Assembly: GCA_046728115.1 (NCBI GenBank)
Contig: JBKPDW010000295.1
Span: 1 to 17,960 of the forward strand
Length of the DNA stretch: 17,960 nucleotides
Source of the DNA: CAVSWN01 sp046728115
Lineage (GTDB): Bacteria > Acidobacteriota > Vicinamibacteria > Vicinamibacterales > CAVVIG01
Direction of reading: 5' to 3'
The notes beneath the pieces are model-generated. The model was not told the DNA's origin, searched no databases, and was given only the letters and a program-made list of their open reading frames with translations. The stretch's first letter is position 1. Each line of letters opens with the position of its first letter. Position numbers and translations under genes: made by a program. Shown one piece after another: positions 5,968 through 13,174 of this stretch.

Positions 5968-6903
5968 TTGAATAACGCCTGGAACATTGTCGTGGCGGCG
6001 GCTCGTCTCGCCGGTCAGTTGGCGAGCGCGAGCCGGCCCGCCGCGTTCGTCGCCGCGCCGGACGGGCAGCTGCAGCCTGCCGCACCCGGCGATCCCGCTG
6101 CGGACCTCACCTGGCAACCTGAAACCGGCTGGGCCACGACCTGGTCGCCTGAGGACCATCGCACGGCGTTCGTCGATCTTTATCTTCCCGTCTGCAGCGC
6201 CACATCGTCACGACCGATCACGGTTGGCCATCTCGGACAGAGTCTTGACGGGTTCATCGCCACGCATTCGGGCGAGTCGAAGTGGGTGACCGGGCAAGAG
6301 AACATGGTCCACATGCACCGGATGCGCGCGCTGTGTGACGCAGTGGTGGTGGGCGCCGGGACAGTTGCGCTCGACGATCCGCAGCTGACGACACGGCTCG
6401 TGCCGGGATCGAATCCGCTGCGCGTCGTGCTCGATCCGGGCCGCCGCCTCGAGCCGTCGCATCGCGTCTTCAGCGATGAGGATCCCGTCGAGACCCTCTA
6501 CATGTGCGCGCAGTCGCTGGTTCGGCCCGGAGAAGATCGCTTCGGGCAGGCGCGGGTCGTCGCGGTGGCGGATGCCCCGGGCGGTGTCGACCTCGCCGAG
6601 GTGCTACGCCTGCTTCGATCGCGCGGCTGCACGCGCATCTTCGTCGAGGGCGGCGGCGTCACGGTGTCGATGTTCCTCGAAGCCAGCCTGCTGACCCGGC
6701 TGCACGTGGCGGTGGCGCCGCTCCTCATCGGCGATGGCCGGCCGGCCATTCGCTTGACGGCGCGCGGCGCCCTCGGCGAGTGCCATCGGCCGCAATATCG
6801 TGTGTTCAAGATGGGCGGAGACATCCTGTTCGATTGCGACCTGGCCGGTGGTGATGCCGCGGCTCGCGACGAAACACAACCTACGGTGGTCAGGGTGATT
6901 TGA
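5968..6903 (+). CDS. RibD C-terminal-domain / dihydrofolate-reductase-fold reductase
   Basis: The 311-residue frame begins at TTG 5968; a GTG at 5992 is an alternative, and neither has a good ribosome-binding site. Residues about 82-292 form a RibD_C domain: PITVGHLGQSLDGFIA, then GAGTVALDDPQLTTR, and VEGGG at 216-220. In riboflavin synthesis this domain reduces the ribosyl side chain of a pyrimidine phosphate using NADPH. The deaminase domain of bifunctional RibD, with its zinc-binding HAE and PCxxxGxxxxC motifs, is absent. In its place is a roughly 80-residue N-terminal segment of unknown role. This argues for a specialised reductase rather than the housekeeping riboflavin enzyme. It lies five bases after the molybdoenzyme gene and converges on the methyltransferase of the minus-strand operon. 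Shared pathway membership with that operon is inferred. Confidence 0.85.
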   Translation: MNNAWNIVVAAARLAGQLASASRPAAFVAAPDGQLQPAAPGDPAADLTWQPETGWATTWSPEDHRTAFVDLYLPVCSATSSRPITVGHLGQSLDGFIATHSGESKWVTGQENMVHMHRMRALCDAVVVGAGTVALDDPQLTTRLVPGSNPLRVVLDPGRRLEPSHRVFSDEDPVETLYMCAQSLVRPGEDRFGQARVVAVADAPGGVDLAEVLRLLRSRGCTRIFVEGGGVTVSMFLEASLLTRLHVAVAPLLIGDGRPAIRLTARGALGECHRPQYRVFKMGGDILFDCDLAGGDAAARDETQPTVVRVI

Positions 6904-6915
6904 GGTCTCGGTCGG

Positions 6916-7045
6916 CTCGCCGTCCTTCGCCTGGCTCTCGCCTGCCGCCTTCGCCCCGGCGGCGCTTCGCCAGGACTTCGGCGAGACTTCCCCGGAGCTC
7001 GCTGATCTGCCAGCGAGCGTAGGCGGTCGGCCTGCCTCGCCGGAG
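6916..7045 (+). repeat. Structured GC-rich intergenic repeat, copy 2
   Basis: It opens with CTCGCCGTC, contains CCGCCTTCGCC and ACTTCGGCGA, and ends with AGGCGGTCGGC plus GCCTCGCCGGAG, in the same order as copy 1 read on the minus strand at 3927-4031. It fills most of the gap between two convergent genes. It contains several inverted repeats, including CCGCCT (6945-6950) with AGGCGG (7021-7026). The copies differ in length and internal sequence, so they are diverged. Confidence 0.55.
6997..7018. terminator. Perfect 8-bp hairpin between convergent genes
   Basis: GCTCGCTG (6997-7004) pairs perfectly with CAGCGAGC (7011-7018) around a six-base loop, inside repeat copy 2. It is 94 bases after the RibD-like stop and about 100 bases from the methyltransferase stop on the other strand. 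It could terminate either transcript, but no T tract is present on either side. Confidence 0.4.
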
Positions 7046-7120
7046 CGCGCGGGCGAGGCGAGGGGCGCGGGAAAGGCTTGCCCTTCTAAGAGGCTGCGCT
7101 ACTCGTCCAAGACGCTCGCG

Positions 7121-7921
7121 TCAGAGAGCTGTCAGATCCTCGTGGCACACGACGATGCGAGAGCGGCCGGCGTCGATGTGAGCGACGCGACGCGCGAGCC
7201 AGTCACGTATGGTCGATTTACGATCGGCGGCCATTTCGAACGCGGCATTGGCCCACACCTGTACGAGTTGACGCTGGAGTTCGCACGCACTCGTATCCAG
7301 GTCCCAGTCGCTCGGCACGCGCTGGACCCGGTAGCCGGCCGCAGCAAAGCAGCGTTCAGCGACGTCCACTGCGCCGGGCCCGGCCGCGGGACCGAACCCC
7401 TTGTCGTTGGTTCGCTGATGGCGGTTCAAGAGCTCGCAGACGAGGTCGTCCTCCGGCTCGGTCGGGGTGCAAGACGAGCGGCCGGTGTAGGTGAGTGCGA
7501 ACAACGCGACGGCCCCTGCCGCGCGACACGCGAGCGCAAGGCGTTCGAGCCACGACTCGGAGACGAGATTGAGCAAAGCGGATGCTGTGATCAGATCGCG
7601 ACCGGCGATGATGTCAGCATCCAGGGCGGTGAGGTTCTGTTGTCGCGTCTCGAAAGAAACGCCGCGATCGACACCGGCCAGCCGCGCCGGCGCGGCGGCC
7701 AGCACCGCAGGATCGGCGTCCACGAGCAGCCAGTCCTGCGGCGCGGCGAACCGAGGAGCGACATAACGGACATTCGATCCGGTCCCGGTGCCAAGATCGA
7801 CGACACGAATCGTTCGATCTCGTGGAAGCGAGTCAACGACGGCGCGTGTCAACGCCTCCGATCGCGAGGCGTGATCATATGGCTCGCGCAATTCCAGCCA
7901 GTGTGAAAGAGAGTCGATCAT
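7121..7921 (-). CDS. Class I SAM-dependent methyltransferase
   Basis: The 266-residue product starts at ATG 7921. The SAM-binding glycine loop is VVDLGTGTGSNVRY (motif I, about 40-53), followed by the acidic ribose-binding region LLVDAD (65-70). A DLITASALLNLVSESW segment around 109-124 fits motif IV. The substrate is unknown. The frame is open upstream of 7921, but that part overlaps the glycosyltransferase gene and contains no methyltransferase sequence. A strong GGAGGACGGAGG lies 35 bases upstream at 7957-7968, too far to serve this ATG. It is the last gene of a four-gene minus-strand operon, 58 bases after the glycosyltransferase, so it probably tailors the product of that pathway. Confidence 0.85.
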   Translation of the reverse strand: MIDSLSHWLELREPYDHASRSEALTRAVVDSLPRDRTIRVVDLGTGTGSNVRYVAPRFAAPQDWLLVDADPAVLAAAPARLAGVDRGVSFETRQQNLTALDADIIAGRDLITASALLNLVSESWLERLALACRAAGAVALFALTYTGRSSCTPTEPEDDLVCELLNRHQRTNDKGFGPAAGPGAVDVAERCFAAAGYRVQRVPSDWDLDTSACELQRQLVQVWANAAFEMAADRKSTIRDWLARRVAHIDAGRSRIVVCHEDLTAL

Positions 7922-7979
7922 CTTTCGGCTAACGAAGATTGCGAAGAAACAGAGTTCCTCCGTCCTCCGTGTGAAACCG

Positions 7980-9065
7980 TTAACTCCGTCGCCTCCGCTC
8001 CCTCGTGAAACGATCGAGCGCGTCAGCGAATTGCGCGCCGGCGTCTTCCCACGTCGGCAGCCAATCGCGCACGCGACGCGCATTCTCTGCCAATCGTCCG
8101 CGAAGTTGCGCATCCCCGATCACGTGAGATAACGCGTCCGTCAGCGCCTGCACGTCGCCAGGCGCCACCAGAATACCGGCCGCGTCACCGCTATGGCCGA
8201 CAAGATTCGGAATGGCGCCAGTCATCGTGCTGACGACGGGCAGCCCGCGCGCGAGCGCCTCGGCCACCGCCATACCATACGTCTCGCGAAGAGTTGCCAG
8301 CACGAACAGGTCCGCGTGGCGGTACACGCGTGCCAGCGCAGCCTCACCCAGTTCCCCGACCAGCGACATGCGATCGTCGAGCGCGAGTTCGTTCATCGTC
8401 GATCGCAGCCGCTCGACTGCCGCGGGATCGCGATCGAGGCTTCCGGCGCACGTCAGATGCCAATTGCGGTCCGGAACGTCAGCAAGCGAGCGGATGAGCA
8501 ATTCATGACCTTTGCCGGCGGTGACTGCGCCGACAGAGACGAGGTGGATGGTGGATGCGCCGGAGCCGCGTGCGAGGGAGGCGCGGCTCGTCCCTGGTTC
8601 GACCAGAGCGATACGGTCCGACGTCACGCCGTACTTCTGAAGCGTATCGATTGTGCTCCGTCCCGTCACGATCGCTCCGTCCACCGACGCGAGCGCTCGC
8701 GCCTCATTCGTCCCGAAGTGCGAGACCGACACAGGATCCAGTCCGACAGCTGCGGCGAGCGGCATGTGTATGAGGCCGATGATCCGGAGTCGATCGGACT
8801 CGTGGGCAATCTGGTCGGGCATCGCGCCCAGAGCCAGACCGTCAATCACGACAAGAATGTCGTCGCGGAGATGCGCAAGCGCCTCCGAAGCCGACTCGAG
8901 CGAGGCGCTGGTGGGCCGTGGAAAACTTCCGTCGAGTTCAACGACTTCGATCGTCCATCCACGATTGCGAAGGACACGAACCATCTGCCGGTCGTACTCG
9001 TACCCGCCGCTTCGCGTGCCGAGTGGTCCAGGCACGACCACGACGCACGAGCGGCGAACCGGCAT
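7980..9065 (-). CDS. GT4-type glycosyltransferase
   Basis: The 361-residue product has the two Rossmann-like halves of a GT-B enzyme. The N-terminal half opens VVVVPGPLGTRSGGYEYD, a typical acceptor-side glycine loop. The C-terminal half begins near 172 (IHLVSVGAVTAGKGHELLI) and carries the GT4 signature ETYGMAVAEALARGLPVV, with the E-x7-E pair at E261 and E269 that holds the nucleotide-sugar donor. A retaining mechanism follows from the family. Donor and acceptor are unknown. ATG 9065 is 11 bases after the stop of the PTPS-like gene, which indicates an operon; no strong ribosome-binding site is visible. No transmembrane segment is apparent, so it is probably cytosolic or peripheral. Confidence 0.9.
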   Translation of the reverse strand: MPVRRSCVVVVPGPLGTRSGGYEYDRQMVRVLRNRGWTIEVVELDGSFPRPTSASLESASEALAHLRDDILVVIDGLALGAMPDQIAHESDRLRIIGLIHMPLAAAVGLDPVSVSHFGTNEARALASVDGAIVTGRSTIDTLQKYGVTSDRIALVEPGTSRASLARGSGASTIHLVSVGAVTAGKGHELLIRSLADVPDRNWHLTCAGSLDRDPAAVERLRSTMNELALDDRMSLVGELGEAALARVYRHADLFVLATLRETYGMAVAEALARGLPVVSTMTGAIPNLVGHSGDAAGILVAPGDVQALTDALSHVIGDAQLRGRLAENARRVRDWLPTWEDAGAQFADALDRFTRERRRRS

Positions 9066-9076
9066 CGCGGGTGCGA

Positions 9077-9490
9077 TTACGGCCTGGCGGCCGCAATGGG
9101 GCCGTCGAAGGACGCAGAAGCAATGTGGGACTCGCGAAGCATCACGCGAAGGCTGTCGACCGCGCGGGCACCCTTGCCCAGATCGCCACGGCTGATCGCC
9201 GCCTCGATTCGATCGAAGACGACACGCGCCAGGAATTCCGTCGTGGTGTTGCGCCCGGCAAAAGCCGGATCCTCGTCCAGATTGCGATAGCTCAATTCCG
9301 AAAGCACTCGGTTGAGGACTTCGATGGCACGGCCGATGTCGACGACGATGCCGTCGGCGTCAAGGTCCTGCCGGCGAAATTCCACGTCGACGACGTACGT
9401 GGCGCCGTGAAGCCGTTGCGCGGGTCCAAACGCGGCGCCGCGAAAGCTGTGGGCAATCATCATGTGGCCGCGGACGGAGACGGTGTACAT
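9077..9490 (-). CDS. 6-pyruvoyl-tetrahydropterin synthase (PTPS/QueD) family protein with altered active site
   Basis: The 137-residue product has PTPS-family length and order: VSVRGHMMIAHSFRG, then QRLHGATYVVDVEF, DADGIVVDIG, a NTTTEFLARVV helix, and a final VMLRESHIA strand. The usual zinc pair HGH is HGA here (H28, A30). The catalytic cysteine normally four residues before the first His of that motif is A24. The Asp-His usually found in LDHHYLN is replaced near SYRNLDED. H14, H28 and pterin-anchoring E120 remain; H9 or H122 might complete a metal site. It is therefore unlikely to be a standard QueD or PTPS and may act on a related substrate. ATG 9490 is five bases after GAGGT at 9496-9500. 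It lies between the dehydrogenase and glycosyltransferase genes in one operon. Confidence 0.85.
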   Translation of the reverse strand: MYTVSVRGHMMIAHSFRGAAFGPAQRLHGATYVVDVEFRRQDLDADGIVVDIGRAIEVLNRVLSELSYRNLDEDPAFAGRNTTTEFLARVVFDRIEAAISRGDLGKGARAVDSLRVMLRESHIASASFDGPIAAARP

Positions 9491-9546
9491 CGATTACCTC
9501 GGCGTCGCGGTTGATGTTCGCCTGCAGGCCGGAACCGAAAGACGCA

Positions 9547-10524
9547 TCAGGAATATCGAATCCTATGGCACAAGGTGTCACCAGGATCTGCCGCCAGGCG
9601 CGCCATCACTGCCGGCAACTCGTCGAACGCGCTCTCACCGGTAATCACCGCGTCCAGAACCGGATCGGCAAGCAGTGTCAGGGCCAACCTCATTCGACGC
9701 CGTGTGTCCCATCGCGCGCGCTGCGACGTCGCAACGCTTCCGACCTGCGACGATCTGAGCGTCAGCCGCCGCGCGTGAAACGACCCGCCAAGAGTTGCCG
9801 TAACGGCGTGATTGCCGTACCAGCTCAGCTCGACGATGGTCGACTCGAATCCCGCAACGTGCAACGCAAGCGCGAGACCCGACGCCGATCCGCTGGCGTG
9901 AAACACGAGATCCGCATCGCCAGCTGCGTTCTCGGGCGTCGCAAATCGCAGGCCGAGCGCCGTGGCGATTGCCGACCTGCCAGGGTTCGTATCGACAAGC
10001 TCGACATCGCAGCCTGGTACACGTCCCGCGAGCCATGCGACCAGGCAGCCTACGGCGCCCGCGCCGATCACCGAAATCCGGTCGCCTAGATGTGGACGGC
10101 CGTCCCAGAGCGCGTTCACGGCAGTCTCGAGATTCGCCGTCAGCACCGCGCGTTCTGCCGGCATCGCGTCCGGCAATGGGTACACGGCAGAGGCAGGAAC
10201 GACATAGCGGGTCTGGTGCGGGTGCAGTACGAAGACATGCCGATTCCGCAGGTCGCTTGGGCCGGTCTCGACGAGGCCGACGCTCGCGTAGCCATACTTC
10301 ACGGGCGCCGGAAACGCACCCGACTGGAACGGGGCGCGCATCCGTTCGTACTCGCTGGGCGGCACGCGTCCCTGGAACACGAGCGCCTCGGTGCCGCGGC
10401 TGATTCCGCTGTACAACGTCCGTATCACCACCTCGCTCGACGAGGGGGCGATCAGCTGTTCATCGCGGATCTCGCCGCGTCCGGGTTGGACAACCCAGAA
10501 CGCACGCGCGCCTTCAACGGACAT
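9547..10524 (-). CDS. Zinc-type alcohol-dehydrogenase-like (MDR superfamily) oxidoreductase
   Basis: From ATG 10524 the product is 325 residues, beginning ARAFWVVQPGRGEIRDEQL, a typical medium-chain dehydrogenase opening. The catalytic-domain element RTLYSGISRGTEALVF is at about 35-50. The Rossmann loop SVIGAGAVGCLVAWLAG (141-157) is followed by VELVDTN, whose Asp suggests NAD. The structural-zinc cysteine quartet is absent, and the usual catalytic Cys position reads Ser (YSGISRGTE), so metal dependence is doubtful. ELSWYGN is at 222-228. An ATG at 10548 is an alternative start adding eight residues; neither start has a clear ribosome-binding site. It is the first gene of the minus-strand operon, ending 56 bases before the PTPS-like gene. 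The substrate is unknown; it probably oxidises or reduces a pathway alcohol or carbonyl. Confidence 0.85.
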   Translation of the reverse strand: MSVEGARAFWVVQPGRGEIRDEQLIAPSSSEVVIRTLYSGISRGTEALVFQGRVPPSEYERMRAPFQSGAFPAPVKYGYASVGLVETGPSDLRNRHVFVLHPHQTRYVVPASAVYPLPDAMPAERAVLTANLETAVNALWDGRPHLGDRISVIGAGAVGCLVAWLAGRVPGCDVELVDTNPGRSAIATALGLRFATPENAAGDADLVFHASGSASGLALALHVAGFESTIVELSWYGNHAVTATLGGSFHARRLTLRSSQVGSVATSQRARWDTRRRMRLALTLLADPVLDAVITGESAFDELPAVMARLAADPGDTLCHRIRYS

Positions 10525-10554
10525 TCGGTCATTCTGGTGCTTTGGCATGCGCGT

Positions 10555-10560
10555 TACAAT
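10555..10560 (+). promoter_or_regulatory. Candidate -10 box for the CDP-alcohol phosphatidyltransferase gene
   Basis: TACAAT (five of six to TATAAT) lies nine bases before GTG 10570. A TTCTGG 17 bases upstream is a weak -35. Transcription starting about seven bases downstream would leave almost no leader, so the message may be leaderless. No ribosome-binding site is seen, which agrees. Confidence 0.4.
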
Positions 10561-10569
10561 CCCGCGCGC

Positions 10570-11187
10570 GTGTCGGCCCAGTTGAGCGCATCGTATTTCG
10601 TGAAGGCCGCAGGATTGCTGGCGCTCATTCTGACAGTTGTGGCGTTGCGCTGGCGCGCTCATCACGCATTGCCGCGGTTTGGACCCGCCAATCAGATCAC
10701 GACGCTCCGGGCCGCCCTCGTCGCGGCTATCGCCGGCCTCGTCGGCGAACCCTCATCGCACGTCGGCATCGCGATCGCCGCCGGCACTCTGGCGACCGTG
10801 CTCGATGGCGTCGACGGATGGATCGCGCGTCGCACACGAATGAGCGGCGCTTTTGGCGCGCGCTACGACATGGAAGTCGATGCGCTGCTCGTTCTCGTAC
10901 TGGCCATCGTTGCATGGCAGTACGGCAAAGCTGGTGTGTGGATTCTCGTGTCGGGTCTGCTCCGCTATCTGTTCATCGGCGCGACGTGGGTTATCCCCTG
11001 GATGCGTGGCCCGTTGAGCCCGACGCTGAGAGCAAGGGTCATCTGCGCAGTCCAGTTCGTCACGCTGCTGGTCTGCCTGCTGCCGTTCGTCGATCAACCC
11101 GCCAGCAGCGGCATCGCCGCCGCGGGTCTCGTCGCGTTGACGTATTCGTTCGCAGTAGACACCATGAGGCTGTGGCACGCTCGATGA
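10570..11187 (+). CDS. CDP-alcohol phosphatidyltransferase family membrane protein
   Basis: From GTG 10570 the product is 205 residues. It contains the full CDP-alcohol phosphotransferase motif: D79-xx-D82-G83-xx-A86-R87-x8-G96-xxx-D100-xxx-D104, whose aspartates bind the metal and the CDP-linked donor. Several hydrophobic helices flank the motif (about 10-26, 62-78, 105-117, 120-140, 155-173 and 180-196), as expected for an integral enzyme of the inner membrane. Family members transfer a phosphatidyl group, or a phospho-alcohol, from CDP to an alcohol acceptor. The acceptor is unknown. The open frame extends far upstream, but that part is antisense to the dehydrogenase gene. Its stop TGA overlaps the ATG of the sulfatase-like gene by the ATGA arrangement, indicating translational coupling. 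It is divergent from the dehydrogenase with a 45-base gap. Confidence 0.88.
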   Translation: MSAQLSASYFVKAAGLLALILTVVALRWRAHHALPRFGPANQITTLRAALVAAIAGLVGEPSSHVGIAIAAGTLATVLDGVDGWIARRTRMSGAFGARYDMEVDALLVLVLAIVAWQYGKAGVWILVSGLLRYLFIGATWVIPWMRGPLSPTLRARVICAVQFVTLLVCLLPFVDQPASSGIAAAGLVALTYSFAVDTMRLWHAR

Positions 11188-12827
11188 GCCGGCGTTGGCT
11201 CATGGTTGGCGGGGCGGTCGTCCTGCTCGACGTCTCGCTGACGTTCGACAACGTCTGGCCGACGCTGGCCGTTCGGTGGTTCGGTCAGCTGTCGATCGAG
11301 CTGGTCGTGTGTCTGCTGGCTATCGCTCTCGCCACGACACTTCGGAAATCGTCCGTCCCGTCGGGCGTCATTGGCGCGCTGAGCGCCGTGTGGTGCGTGC
11401 TCGTCCTGGGTCGATACGCCGACGTGACGGCGCCGGCGCTGTACGGCCGCGACGTGAATCTCTACTGGGATCTGCGATTCATCCCGGATGTCGCCGCCAT
11501 GATCACGCGCGTCGCTCCCGTCTGGCTCATCGCGGTGTCGGTGGTAACCGCAGCGCTCGTCCTGGCTGCACTGTTCGGCATCGTCTGGTGGGCCTGGCGG
11601 CAGATCGGCCTTGCGATGGCCGTTCGCGAGCAGCGGTTGGCCCTCACCTGCGTGGCGCTTCTCATGCTCGCGTTGTTTGCATGGGAAAAAAAAGAGGGAC
11701 GCCTCTTCGGCGCCAAAAAGCTGGTCATCGCAATCGACCAATACATCGAGCCGGCGCCGCCGATCTTCCCCGCGCCGGTGACCGCCACGTACGTCCGCCA
11801 AATCAGGTTTGTCTTCGATGCGCTGTCGCGCTCCAGCGTTCTTCCGCCCACACCCTCGATGGAGACCGACTTCTCACAGGTGAAAGGCGCCGACGTGTTC
11901 GTGGTGTTCATCGAATCCTATGGGGCGGTGAGTTACGAGCGGCCGAATATCGCCAGTGCGCTCGAACCCAGCCGGGCCGCGCTGGCGTCGGCGATCCACG
12001 AGACGAATCGGGATGTCGTTTCAGCCCTGGTCGAATCGCCGACGTTCGGCGGATCCTCCTGGCTCGCGCACGTGAGCCTGTTGTCCGGCGTCGAGGTTCG
12101 CGATCCGGAGACGAACGCACGCTTGCTGACAGAGCGACGCGATACGCTCGTCCGCGCCTTTGGTCGGGGTGGTTTCCGTACCGTCGGACTGATGCCCGGC
12201 ATGCGTCAGCGCTGGCCCGAAGGGGTTTTCTACGGCTTCGATGAAATTTACGGCGCGGATCGACTGGCGTACCGCGGGCCGGAGTTCGGATGGTTTGCGC
12301 TGCCCGATCAGTTCTCGCTCTTCGCCCTCGATGCGCTCGAAATGAGTCGACCTGCCCGGCCGCCGCTGTTCGTGTTCTTTCCGACCATCAGCACACATTT
12401 TCCGTTCAGACCGACTCCGCCATATCAGCCCGACTGGCGGCGGATGTCCAGCGAGCAGCCGTACGACGGACCCGACATCGTTCGCGCCTATGCGCGCGAA
12501 CCGGACTGGACACACTTCGCGCCCGGCTACGCCGAGGCGATGGCGTACGACTTCGCCTGCATCGGCGGCTATCTGCGGCGGCATCCGGACCGCGACCTCG
12601 TGATGATCGTGCTTGGTGATCATCAGCCGCCAGCGGCAGTCACCGGTGAAGGCGTTTCGTGGAACGTGCCCATCCACATCATCGCCAGCCGGCCACACAT
12701 TCTCGAGCGATTGTCGACGTCGGGCTTTCGGCGAGGCCTTGCACCGCCCGGCCGCGCTCTCGCCCGGATGCATGCGCTGGTGCCGATCCTGCTCGACGCG
12801 TTTGGCGACACCAATGGACAGAAATAA
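11184..12827 (+). CDS. Membrane-anchored sulfatase / LTA-synthase-like protein (alkaline phosphatase superfamily)
   Basis: The 547-residue product starts at ATG 11184, overlapping the previous stop by four bases. The N-terminal 170 residues carry about five hydrophobic segments (roughly 5-22, 36-52, 60-78, 110-136, 150-167). The rest is a sulfatase-fold catalytic domain: VFVVFIESYGAVSYER (metal ligand E244), the nucleophile region FGGSSWLAHVSLLSG (S291 or S292), STHFPF (H405) and IVLGDHQPP (D479, H480). This layout matches LtaS/OpgB-type enzymes, which move phospho-alcohol head groups from phospholipids outside the cytoplasmic membrane. The C-x-P/S-x-R site of formylglycine sulfatases is absent, so sulfate-ester cleavage is unlikely. 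Coupling to a CDP-alcohol transferase suggests that the two build and then transfer or cleave a phospholipid head group. That role is inferred. Confidence 0.85.
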   Translation: MSRRWLMVGGAVVLLDVSLTFDNVWPTLAVRWFGQLSIELVVCLLAIALATTLRKSSVPSGVIGALSAVWCVLVLGRYADVTAPALYGRDVNLYWDLRFIPDVAAMITRVAPVWLIAVSVVTAALVLAALFGIVWWAWRQIGLAMAVREQRLALTCVALLMLALFAWEKKEGRLFGAKKLVIAIDQYIEPAPPIFPAPVTATYVRQIRFVFDALSRSSVLPPTPSMETDFSQVKGADVFVVFIESYGAVSYERPNIASALEPSRAALASAIHETNRDVVSALVESPTFGGSSWLAHVSLLSGVEVRDPETNARLLTERRDTLVRAFGRGGFRTVGLMPGMRQRWPEGVFYGFDEIYGADRLAYRGPEFGWFALPDQFSLFALDALEMSRPARPPLFVFFPTISTHFPFRPTPPYQPDWRRMSSEQPYDGPDIVRAYAREPDWTHFAPGYAEAMAYDFACIGGYLRRHPDRDLVMIVLGDHQPPAAVTGEGVSWNVPIHIIASRPHILERLSTSGFRRGLAPPGRALARMHALVPILLDAFGDTNGQK

Positions 12828-12856
12828 CCGGAGATCGTACGCTCCAGAGTAACGCC

Positions 12857-13171
12857 ATGAGCGGGAGCCGCGATCAAGCCGGCGAAGCCGTCAAAGAGCG
12901 CATCGAGACACGGAAACAGGAACCGACACTCTACCGGGTGATCTTGCTCAACGACGATTACACGACGATGGAATTCGTCATGCGGGTGCTGGAGACAGTC
13001 TTTCACAAATCTCCGGCTGAGGCGTATCGCATCATGATGCACGTCCACCTGAACGGCAGCGGCATCGCCGGCGTGTATCCGTGGGAGGTTGCAGAAACCA
13101 AGGTTGAGACGGTCACGTCGATGGCGCGCCATGCGGAGTTTCCGTTGCGCGCGACGATTGAGGAGGCCTGA
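12857..13171 (+). CDS. clpS: ATP-dependent Clp protease adaptor ClpS
   Basis: The 104-residue product from ATG 12857 is a standard ClpS: a charged, flexible N-terminal tail (1-22), then EPTLYRVILLNDDYTTMEFV, whose N32-D33-D34 bind the alpha-amino group of N-degron substrates. It continues with the helix FVMRVLETVFHKS, the MMHVHLNGSGIAGVYPWEVAETK core and a C-terminal RHAEFPLRATIEEA. ClpS delivers proteins with bulky hydrophobic N-terminal residues to ClpA. Its stop is three bases before the clpA start, and clpA's ribosome-binding site lies inside its last codons, so the two are co-translated. The start is 29 bases after the sulfatase-like gene. An upstream in-frame extension overlaps that gene and is not part of ClpS. 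Confidence 0.96.
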   Translation: MSGSRDQAGEAVKERIETRKQEPTLYRVILLNDDYTTMEFVMRVLETVFHKSPAEAYRIMMHVHLNGSGIAGVYPWEVAETKVETVTSMARHAEFPLRATIEEA

Positions 13172-13174
13172 CGA

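Noticed and set aside
4742..6085. A 447-codon minus-strand open frame opposite the molybdopterin oxidoreductase
   Set aside because: The plus strand carries a complete Tat signal and catalytic motifs; the antisense translation has none.
8193..9290. A 365-codon plus-strand open frame opposite the glycosyltransferase and PTPS-like genes
   Set aside because: Both minus-strand genes have clear family motifs; this frame is compositionally a shadow.
10525..10665. Longer N-terminus for the MDR dehydrogenase
   Set aside because: The added residues are antisense to the CDP-alcohol transferase and do not resemble the family; only the ATG at 10548 remains a realistic alternative.
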